Source of the DNA: Cyclobacteriaceae bacterium | GTDB taxonomy: Bacteria > Bacteroidota > Bacteroidia > Cytophagales > Cyclobacteriaceae | Length of the DNA stretch: 64,000 nt | Direction of reading: 5' to 3' | NCBI GenBank assembly: GCA_019638235.1 | Contig: JAHBUE010000002.1 | Coordinates: 186,001-250,000, forward strand | Shown here: positions 44,609 to 50,853 of the stretch, in pieces | How the letters are laid out: every line of letters begins with the position of its first letter | How positions within the stretch are numbered: the first letter of the stretch is position 1 | Position numbers and translations under genes: made by a program | The notes under the pieces: generated by a model | Databases searched by the model: none | Told to the model about the DNA's origin: nothing | The model's input: the letters and a program-made list of their open reading frames with translations, nothing else

Positions 44609-44754
44609 GAAATTGTTTAAATTCTATTTGATTTTTTTGTTATGCGCGTCATTGCGAGCGATAGCGAAGCAATCTTTAAAGAGTGAGCTTGCTTCGTTCC
44701 TCGCAAAGACGGGGTACCTATAATATTTTTCTGAAATAAAATTTAAACAGTTTC
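44609..44754. mobile_element. MITE copy 2 (146 bp)
   Basis: Same element and orientation as copy 1, with terminal repeats at 44609-44629 (two changes from copy 1) and 44734-44754 (identical to copy 1), and a TTA target duplication on both sides (44606-44608 and 44755-44757). The interior differs from copy 1 at only a few positions. It lies in the 563-bp gap between YceI and AraC, which also holds the pseudogene and both operator-like repeats. Confidence 0.85.
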
Positions 44755-44803
44755 TTAAATGCCCTAATTATTTGTTTGCCGATACAAAATACATGAAGTT
44801 TCA

Positions 44804-44853
44804 AAAACCAACGGTAACACTTTTTAGAAAATATGTTGTGATTTCAGGAAATA
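44804..44853. promoter_or_regulatory. Candidate AraC-type operator repeat, copy 2
   Basis: Shares with 44334-44384 the blocks CGGTAACA, GAAAATATGTTGTGATTT and the spacing between them. It overlaps the last codons of the AraC gene (stop at 44844-44846). It may be a second binding site or a leftover of a duplication. Confidence 0.4.
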
Positions 44854-45674
44854 AGTTTTTTCATTTCCTCACGAAATTCTGTTGGTGTTTGTCCTGATTT
44901 CTTTTTGAATACACTTGTAAAATATGCTTTTTCGTTATACCCTAAATCAAATCCGATTTCTGAAACCGATTTGTCCGTGCTTGCCAAAAGGTTTTTCGCT
45001 TCAATCAGTTTTCGTGTTTCAATGATTTCGGAAACGCTTTGGTGCAAGATATTCTGACAAATCAGGTTCAGGTTTCTTGACGACATAAAAAGTTTTTCGG
45101 CATAAAACTCAACTCCAATCGGTCTGCGAAAATTTTCTTCCAAAATTTTCAGGAAATTTTTAAATGTCATGCTTTGCATTTTAAATGTCACATTTCCTTC
45201 GGGCTGCTGCTTTCGTCTTTCCGATTCTATCATGGTAAACAACGCACTAAGCAAATGCCGGATAACCGAATAGTCAGTCGTGGTCTGCTGCATTTCTCCG
45301 TGCATCATTTCGCAAAGCGTAACCAATCTTTTAAAACAAGTGTCCGGTTTCAGAACAAGGTTTGCGTTATCGTGATAGAGAGAATAAAGTTGAAAAGTAG
45401 TTTCGGGAATGAACTCGCTCTTGAAACGTATTACCCACATATTGCACTTTCCCTTTTTTGGTTTCGGCTGCACACGATGCACTTTCCCTTTCGTTACAAA
45501 ACTTACAAAAGGGGCATCAAAAACAGTTGTCTTGAAGTCAATGAAATGTTCTAATTGCCCTTCAATACCGATGATAAGTTCTTCAAAGCCGTGGGAATGT
45601 GGTTCGTTTTTCGATGCTTCAATTTTTTTTATTTCGTCAGCATCAATAGAAAATATTTTAAAAGTTTCATTCAT
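44844..45674 (-). CDS. AraC family transcriptional regulator
   Basis: A 276-residue regulator with an N-terminal cupin-like sensor domain (PHSHGFEELIIGIEGQLEHF near residue 25) and a C-terminal double helix-turn-helix (about residues 180-275): FYAEKLFMSSRNLNLICQ and DKSVSEIGFDLGYNEKAYFTSVFKKKSGQTPTEFRE. ATG at 45674 is preferred over the GTG two codons upstream. It probably controls the YceI-SDR-YgiD genes, given the shared operator-like repeats; this is inference. The start lies 23 nt from the core-site half at 45697-45705. Confidence 0.9.
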   Translation of the reverse strand: MNETFKIFSIDADEIKKIEASKNEPHSHGFEELIIGIEGQLEHFIDFKTTVFDAPFVSFVTKGKVHRVQPKPKKGKCNMWVIRFKSEFIPETTFQLYSLYHDNANLVLKPDTCFKRLVTLCEMMHGEMQQTTTDYSVIRHLLSALFTMIESERRKQQPEGNVTFKMQSMTFKNFLKILEENFRRPIGVEFYAEKLFMSSRNLNLICQNILHQSVSEIIETRKLIEAKNLLASTDKSVSEIGFDLGYNEKAYFTSVFKKKSGQTPTEFREEMKKLIS

Positions 45675-45696
45675 TGGCACTAAGATAAGTAGGGTT

Positions 45697-45705
45697 TCCG
45701 CTAAC
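45697..45705. other. Isolated attC core half-site C
   Basis: TCCGCTAAC is the inverse complement of GTTAGCGGA at 41640-41648, so the 4-kb AraC-YceI-SDR-YgiD segment is bounded by matching core sites like a large cassette. No hairpin arms are present; the neighbouring gene at 45701-46564 has its stop codon inside this half-site, which suggests that the rest of an attC was deleted here. Confidence 0.45.
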
Positions 45706-46564
45706 GGTTTGGTGTTTTTTCATTAGTCAATATTTTATAGAAACTCTCAGGCAAAAATATATTTTCAATGTTTTCGTTAATTGCTTTCTTAAACAAAGGT
45801 CCAATTTGTTCAACTGTAAAACCTGCGATACCACAACCAATCTCAGTTACTAAAAATTTTAAATTAGGTTTTGATTTTGCAAAAGACAAAAATTCATCAA
45901 CATATGGTTTAATAGTTTCAACGCCCCCTTGCATTGTTGGAATGGCATAAGTTTGTCCCTGCAAGCCTACGCCTTGTCCCCAACTTGCACCCCATTTTCT
46001 TGCTACAGCTGCCGCACCGCCACCGTGTAATCCATCAAGATTACTACCGAAAACAAATATTTCGTCATCTTCTAATTTGTCAATCCATTTTGGTGAAATT
46101 CTTTTTATTGAAGAAGGGTTAATAGATTTTTTAGAGTTCATTTGATTAACGACACTATTAAAAACACCTTGAACTGACGAAATAATCTTGTATTCTAAAT
46201 CGTTCGCGTTGTATACAAAATAGTTGTCTTGAATTGAGAGAACTATTTTCTTGTTGATTAAAACATTATTACCCATTCCACCGTCATAAAAGTCAAAATA
46301 TAATTGCTCCTTGCCACTAGTATTGTTTTCTCTGTCTAAATGTTTAAATAATACTTCTTCTGCAAAAAGATATACCTCTTCATCATCATAAATGCTTGTT
46401 TCAAAACAGAGCATTTCTGTGTTATCCTCTCGTTTAATGTATATTATAATACCCCCTGAGTTCCCCATTGCTCCGGGCGGTGTTACTTCTGCATAAATGA
46501 TTTTATCGACTTCAATACTTTCAAGGATTGATTTTGATAACTTTTTTCTAACTGGTGTAGTCAT
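45701..46564 (-). CDS. A1S_2505-like macro-domain protein with unknown N-terminal domain (cassette gene)
   Basis: A 287-residue protein. Residues about 1-150 have no recognised family (IYAEVTPPGAMGNSGGIIIY and an acidic middle). Residues about 160-280 read DDEIFVFGSNLDGLHGGGAAAVARKWGASWGQGVGLQGQTYAIPT and FLVTEIGCGIAGFTVEQIGPLF, the pattern of the macro-like A1S_2505 phage-associated family, expected to bind ADP-ribose or a related nucleotide. The last residues and TAG stop come from the half-site C, so the original C-terminus may have been altered. The cassette upstream core is GACCGCTAAC at 46593-46602; the matching left core is missing. Confidence 0.7.
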   Translation of the reverse strand: MTTPVRKKLSKSILESIEVDKIIYAEVTPPGAMGNSGGIIIYIKREDNTEMLCFETSIYDDEEVYLFAEEVLFKHLDRENNTSGKEQLYFDFYDGGMGNNVLINKKIVLSIQDNYFVYNANDLEYKIISSVQGVFNSVVNQMNSKKSINPSSIKRISPKWIDKLEDDEIFVFGSNLDGLHGGGAAAVARKWGASWGQGVGLQGQTYAIPTMQGGVETIKPYVDEFLSFAKSKPNLKFLVTEIGCGIAGFTVEQIGPLFKKAINENIENIFLPESFYKILTNEKTPNR

Positions 46565-46596
46565 ATTTCTTTGCCGTTTTTTGTTTTACACTGACC

Positions 46597-46690
46597 GCTA
46601 ACGTTTTCGGGCTTGCCGCCAGGCGGGGCTTAGAAGCACAAACGTTCAATATTACCACTTCAGCCCGCCTGACGCAAAACCCGTGTTAGC
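46597..46690. other. attC-like site D
   Basis: GCTAAC (46597-46602) and GTTAGC (46685-46690) enclose arms CGGGCTTGCCGCCAGGCGGG (from 46608) and CCCGCCTGACGCAAAACCCG (46664-46683), which pair imperfectly with one-base offsets, and a centre containing AGAAGCACAAACGTTC. Length 94 bp. It lies between the macro-domain gene and the DUF6794-like gene. Confidence 0.8.
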
Positions 46691-46703
46691 ACCCGTATTT
46701 CCT

Positions 46704-48095
46704 TTATTTCGCTTCAAATTCTTTCCATTTTTCGTGTTGTCCGTTTAGCCAATCATAATAAAATTCAAGAATGGTCGCAGACATATCATCTGGGTGTCTA
46801 AGTCCTTTCTTTATTAAATACTGCTGAAGCCTAGAGCCACCCCAAAGTCCCCAATTATTTCTTAGCCAAGTCCCAAATCCGTGATGATATAATATAGTTT
46901 CATTTCGGTCTTTCAGATTTTTTATTGCTTCAATGTCTTTTGGTTTTAAAAGCTTATTAAGTTCTAAAAAGCACTCTTCAAGATTCTTAGGAATGTAAAG
47001 TCCATTTATTGAATCGGCAACTATTCGGTTCTTATAGGCCTCTCTTTCTTCGATAATTTCTTTTTGCTTTTCCTGTTTTGCTTCGTTTTTGCTTTTATTC
47101 ATTAAAGCAATCCAGCCATCAAATCTCCATTTTTCAGTCTCTGGAGGTATTGAGTTTATTGCAAATTTTTGGGATGCTATGAATGTCTTGATTTTGTCTT
47201 CGGGAAGTCCGTTGTAGTTCTCAATTTTATCAAGAACAGCATTGCCATCTTTGTCAACAATAATTTGAATATTAACAAAATATTTTTTGAATTTATTTGA
47301 ACCTTTTTTGTCTTCGGGAAAGATTGCCATTTCCAGGCTTTTAGCCAAACCTTTCTCAAATGTCAAACCGCTTGATAGATTTGGAAGCCCGTACAAAGAA
47401 GAAGGCTTAAACTTCTCTATTTGTGAATGAAAAAGCTTAATGTTCTTGAACTTTTCCACGCTTATTTGTGCTAGTGATGTTGAACTTAAATTTGAAGTAT
47501 TCAAGTCAATGGCGATGATTTTGGATGTCTTGGTAAAAATGTAAAGTGTGTCATTATTTAAGAATGTTGCTTTTTCTGTTAATTGCTTTTCAAATTCAGA
47601 TGCGTTTTCTTTGAATGTAATTTTTCTTTTTCCGTTCTCCCAAACAACTGTGTCAATTGCTTCTTTGTAAAACAAATAACAATCTTCGTTGTCAGAATTG
47701 CAATCAATTAAGTCTGTCAACTGAAATTGTTTTACTGAGATGCCATTATTGAATATCTCAATACTTTTATTTTGAACTCCGTCCCACTTAAATTCTCTGT
47801 CAATCACGTAAGCAATGATTTTTCCGTCATTACTCAAAAACACTTCCTTCCTGTTGTCTGATACTTCAAAATATCTTTCAACTTCGTATAGTTTTGTTGA
47901 GTCGGAATTGTAAACAATCGTCTTTCCGGTTGATGTTTGTTCAATATTATCAAACGGAATAGTCCTTAAAAAATACTTGTCATTTTGAGATTTTACTGTA
48001 TGAATATAACACATCGAATAAGTTGTCTGTGCAGTAACTTGTCCAATGGTCATTAACAAGAATAAAAATGTCAATATTTTATGAGGTGTCGTCAT
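46704..48095 (-). CDS. Secreted protein with C-terminal DUF6794-like domain (cassette gene)
   Basis: A 463-residue protein with signal peptide (ILTFLFLLMTIGQVTAQ). The first about 350 residues are of unknown type (strands rich in Asn/Lys). The C-terminal about 100 residues read YIPKNLEECFLELNKLLKPKDIEAIKNLK, then WLRNNWGLWGGSRLQQYLIK and GLRHPDDMSATILEFYYDWLNG, the signature of DUF6794, whose function is unknown. Its flanking cores GTTAGCACCCGTATT (46685) and AATATGGGTGCTAAC (48100) are complementary at 14 of 15 positions. Confidence 0.65.
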   Translation of the reverse strand: MTTPHKILTFLFLLMTIGQVTAQTTYSMCYIHTVKSQNDKYFLRTIPFDNIEQTSTGKTIVYNSDSTKLYEVERYFEVSDNRKEVFLSNDGKIIAYVIDREFKWDGVQNKSIEIFNNGISVKQFQLTDLIDCNSDNEDCYLFYKEAIDTVVWENGKRKITFKENASEFEKQLTEKATFLNNDTLYIFTKTSKIIAIDLNTSNLSSTSLAQISVEKFKNIKLFHSQIEKFKPSSLYGLPNLSSGLTFEKGLAKSLEMAIFPEDKKGSNKFKKYFVNIQIIVDKDGNAVLDKIENYNGLPEDKIKTFIASQKFAINSIPPETEKWRFDGWIALMNKSKNEAKQEKQKEIIEEREAYKNRIVADSINGLYIPKNLEECFLELNKLLKPKDIEAIKNLKDRNETILYHHGFGTWLRNNWGLWGGSRLQQYLIKKGLRHPDDMSATILEFYYDWLNGQHEKWKEFEAK

Positions 48096-48108
48096 TTTTA
48101 ATATGGGT

Positions 48109-48239
48109 GCTAACGGTTGGCAGCTACCCGAAGGTGGCGATTTCGGAGTACATCACTGTCAACCAAGCACAAACTTTGATAGATGCACAAAGCTTGATTA
48201 AACCACTGAACCGCCACTTTTGGGTAGCTGCTGTTATAG
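48109..48239. other. attC-like site E
   Basis: GCTAAC (48109-48114) and GTTATAG (48233-48239) enclose arms CAGCTACCCGAAGGTGGCG and CGCCACTTTTGGGTAGCTG that pair at 17 of 19 positions, with a centre of about 70 nt including ACTGTCAACCAAGCACAAAC. This is the clearest hairpin of the array. Length 131 bp. Confidence 0.85.
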
Positions 48240-48246
48240 GGCGTAT

Positions 48247-49485
48247 TTATTTCTTGTCCGAAGTTTCGTTGCTCCATTTTATTAAATCTGTCAGCGGTTT
48301 GTCGAGTGTGTATTCAATTGGTCTTAATGAGCCTGTCCATTTTGTTAAGCCTTCCAATTCAAGAACACCCAAAATCATTCTTATTTTATATTCTTCTGCT
48401 TTTCCTTTAAACACTCTATTCGGAGATAATTCTTGGTCTACAAGTGCTTGATAAATTATGTCGTTGTTGATTACATTTTGGTTTTCAAAGGCTTCGATAA
48501 TTTTTGACATAATTGTCTTGAAGTGGTCAACTGGACAACTGTGTTCGTATGGATTTTCTTCTCTGGCGGTTGCAAAAAGTGAAGTTCCGCGAATTGTCCA
48601 TTTGTAATATTTTGTTCCTACCGTTCTTTCTTCATTTTCATCAATTTGTTCAACATCTTTTTTTGTGTCAGCAGGTTCTTCAGAAATTATTTTTGTTGTC
48701 GTAACAAGAGGTCGGCTACTGATAAGTTGTGAAATCTGAAAAAATGTATTCGATAAATCTCTTTTCTCAAGTGTGAAAACAAATTTATTCTTATCTATTT
48801 CAGAAATAGCGTTGATAAAAGGAATTCGTAATAGTTGAATGATATTTTCAATGTCTTCTAATTCAATTTCAAGTTCTTGTATTTTTTCACGACCTGCTAA
48901 ACTTTCAAATGTAAAATAGCCAAGTCGAGTATTTTGTAACTTTTCAATTTCTTCAATTATGGTTTTGAATTTTTCAAGAAAGCTTCTTCTTACAAGATTT
49001 TGGCTTAATAAATCGTCAACTTGTTCTGTTAAATATCCTGCTTCTGCAAATAGGTCTTTAAGTTCTAAAAGCGTGAACGGATACTTTGAATGAGCTTCTA
49101 AAATTTTAATTAATTCGTCCGTTGTCAACAAACTAACATTATATTCTTTTGCTCTTTTTTCCAAGTTGCCACCTGCAAAACCAGGTCCTGCAACTACTAC
49201 GAAATTTGAGTTATTTTTCTCTTTGTGGTCTTTAAGTGATAACCAATTTATCTGAGCATCACTTATTTTTTCATTTTTACTTGTCTTTCCGTCAACATCT
49301 ACTTTGTAACTTTCTTTTCCAATGTTAGCTGTCAATAATACGTCTGTGTCACCTTTACCGCCAATAGTTTTTGCTTGAAAGCCCAAAAATCTAAATGCGT
49401 CTGTCAGCACAATTTCATATTCAGTCGGTGCGTCACTCTTATTTTGAGTGTCTTTTAGATTTTGTATTATTTCTTCTAATGTCAT
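48247..49485 (-). CDS. Putative PD-(D/E)XK-like nuclease / restriction-type protein (cassette gene)
   Basis: A 412-residue protein without signal peptide. The N-terminal about 110 residues read EYEIVLTDAFRFLGFQAKTI, GGKGDTDVLLTANIGKESYK and VDVDGKTSKN, then NFVVVAGPGFAGGN: an upstream Glu, a D in GDTDVLL and a D-G-K, which fit the E...D...(D/E)xK spacing of Mrr/restriction-type nucleases. The remaining part is helical, with a stretch of coiled coil and an acidic linker (ADTKKDVEQIDENEE). Restriction or DNA-end processing is a possible role, but the fold call is by eye only. The cassette cores GTTATAGGGCGTA and TATGCCCTATAAC match at 12 of 13 positions. Confidence 0.5.
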   Translation of the reverse strand: MTLEEIIQNLKDTQNKSDAPTEYEIVLTDAFRFLGFQAKTIGGKGDTDVLLTANIGKESYKVDVDGKTSKNEKISDAQINWLSLKDHKEKNNSNFVVVAGPGFAGGNLEKRAKEYNVSLLTTDELIKILEAHSKYPFTLLELKDLFAEAGYLTEQVDDLLSQNLVRRSFLEKFKTIIEEIEKLQNTRLGYFTFESLAGREKIQELEIELEDIENIIQLLRIPFINAISEIDKNKFVFTLEKRDLSNTFFQISQLISSRPLVTTTKIISEEPADTKKDVEQIDENEERTVGTKYYKWTIRGTSLFATAREENPYEHSCPVDHFKTIMSKIIEAFENQNVINNDIIYQALVDQELSPNRVFKGKAEEYKIRMILGVLELEGLTKWTGSLRPIEYTLDKPLTDLIKWSNETSDKK

Positions 49486-49510
49486 TGGTTGTGTCGTTTT
49501 TTAATATGCC

Positions 49511-49642
49511 CTATAACGTTTTCGGGCTTTGCGTTCGGGCGGGTTTTGAAGCACAAAACTGTCAACCAGCACTGAACTTGAATAGAAGCACAAAGCTCCA
49601 AGTTTGCACGTTACCCCGCCTGACGCAAAACCCGTGTTAGTG
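49511..49642. other. attC-like site F
   Basis: CTATAAC (49511-49517) and GTTAGTG (49636-49642) enclose arms CGGGCTTTGCGTTCGGGCGGG and CCCGCCTGACGCAAAACCCG, which pair along their length with one extra base in the left arm, as the extrahelical base of attC sites. The centre contains AGAAGCACAAA and AACTGTCAACCAGCAC, also found in site E. Length 132 bp. Confidence 0.85.
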
Positions 49643-49652
49643 GCTGGTGTTC

Positions 49653-50129
49653 TTATTTCGTCTTTATTGGTATCCATATTTCTTCTTCTGAATTCGGGTC
49701 GTTGTTTTTGTATTTGTCGCCCAAAACTTCAAAATGTGGTCTGTTGTCTAAAACATAGTCCGAACTTGGCAACCAAGTCCCAAATATGTATTGAAAAATA
49801 CTTGGGTCGTTACTTGAACCTTTATAGTCAAACACTGCATAAAGTCCGCCTGCCAATAAAAATGTTTCCATTTCGCTTGGCACACTTTCAAAATTTGTTA
49901 CTTCAACGGAAGCCCATTTTTCAAATTCGTTTGTTGGTTTGAAGTCCGCAAAATGTGTTGGTTTATAAACTTGCATTGAAATCAAATCGTTGGTTATGCT
50001 ATTTGATATTTCTCTGCGTTTGGGCATAAAGTTCTGCCATAGTTCGCCTGTCCTGTTATTGGCTAAACTCATTGTAAGTCTTTTTCCGACTAATTTTTTT
50101 TCTTTTAGTGTTTCTATTCTTGGTGTCAT
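49653..50129 (-). CDS. GyrI-like (SbmC/AraC effector-binding) domain protein (cassette gene)
   Basis: A 158-residue single-domain protein of the GyrI-like small-molecule-binding fold: RIETLKEKKLVGKRLTMS at the start, a middle helix (LWQNFMPKRREISN), EVTNFESVPSEMETFLLAGG, LYAVFDYKGSSNDPSIFQYI and WLPSSDYVLDNRPHFEVLGDKY with the conserved Glu-containing end. SbmC (GyrI) of E. coli binds DNA gyrase and protects against some gyrase toxins; other members bind or hydrolyse small molecules. Its ATG overlaps the stop of the pentapeptide gene by 4 bp, so they are made together. Confidence 0.8.
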   Translation of the reverse strand: MTPRIETLKEKKLVGKRLTMSLANNRTGELWQNFMPKRREISNSITNDLISMQVYKPTHFADFKPTNEFEKWASVEVTNFESVPSEMETFLLAGGLYAVFDYKGSSNDPSIFQYIFGTWLPSSDYVLDNRPHFEVLGDKYKNNDPNSEEEIWIPIKTK

Positions 50130-50689
50130 TTTTCTATTTCTATATCGTATTTGTCTAAAAGTCCTGAAACGCCCAAAATAGAAAATTTTGCTTTCTTAAT
50201 TCGGTTAATTTCTGGGTCAATGGAATAATTGTAAGAAGTTCTAAAGTCTGCTTTTTCAAGTGTCGTGTGGTCAAAAACTGCTTGTGTCAAATTACAATTA
50301 TCAAAAATTGCACTTGTCAAATCGGCTTCTGTAAAGTCGGTTTCTTGTAACTGAGAATTTTTGAAAACCGTCTTTTTGATTTTTGTCTTGTAAAACGATG
50401 AATGATTGAGTTGGCAACCGTCAAATGAAAAAGAAAGTCCAAACTCGTTGCAAGTGTCAAAACGAAGCCCCAACATTTTGCAGTCTTTGAATTTTACGTC
50501 CCGAAACGCTGTCTTATTAAGTTTTACCAAACTTAAATTACAACCGTTAAATGTGCAGTCTATAAACCTAAACTCGGAAAAGTCGCTGTCCGCAAAGTCG
50601 CAACTGTTGAAAATGCAGTTTTCGTATTCGCCTTTTGTCGGCAAATCATTTCGGTCAAAAATTTTGTCTTGTATGTATGTTTCTGTCAT
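50126..50689 (-). CDS. Pentapeptide-repeat protein, Qnr/McbG-like (cassette gene)
   Basis: A 187-residue protein made almost wholly of pentapeptide repeats of the A(D/N)LXX type (FNSCDFADSDFSEFRFIDCT, FNGCNLSLVKLNKTAFRDVK, FKDCKM, SQLQETDFTEADLTSAIFDN, CNLTQAVFDHTTLEKADF), ending in a short helix after SIDPEINRIKKAKFS. The length and the INRI-type end are like McbG, and the fold is that of Qnr, which mimics B-form DNA and shields DNA gyrase. No signal peptide. It is translated before the GyrI-like protein in the same cassette. Other pentapeptide functions cannot be ruled out. Confidence 0.85.
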   Translation of the reverse strand: MTETYIQDKIFDRNDLPTKGEYENCIFNSCDFADSDFSEFRFIDCTFNGCNLSLVKLNKTAFRDVKFKDCKMLGLRFDTCNEFGLSFSFDGCQLNHSSFYKTKIKKTVFKNSQLQETDFTEADLTSAIFDNCNLTQAVFDHTTLEKADFRTSYNYSIDPEINRIKKAKFSILGVSGLLDKYDIEIEK

Positions 50690-50715
50690 TTGGAACGGTG
50701 TTTTTTTACACTTGC

Positions 50716-50809
50716 CACTAACTCATTTATACCCCTCACAAAACTGCGCCAATCCAACCGTTTTACGTTGGCTTTGCGCCATACGTGTGAGGTCTATTTT
50801 TGATATAGG
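50716..50809. other. attC-like site G (degenerate right end)
   Basis: The left core CACTAAC (50716-50722) is complementary to GTTAGTGG at 49636 as expected for the pentapeptide/GyrI cassette. Arms CCTCACAAAACTGCGCC (from 50734) and GGCTTTGCGCCATACGTGTGAGG pair imperfectly, but the expected right GTTRRRY core is replaced by GATATAGG (50802-50809). It marks the right edge of the array, next to the end of the M28 peptidase gene. Confidence 0.6.
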
Positions 50810-50853
50810 AGCTATTTATTCAACAGTTCCTTTTTCGTCAGCGTTTCGTATTC

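Noticed and set aside
39987..50853. Phage or conjugative element as explanation of the island
   Set aside because: No integrase, portal, capsid, relaxase or Tra genes are present; the repeated hairpin sites explain the gene boundaries better.
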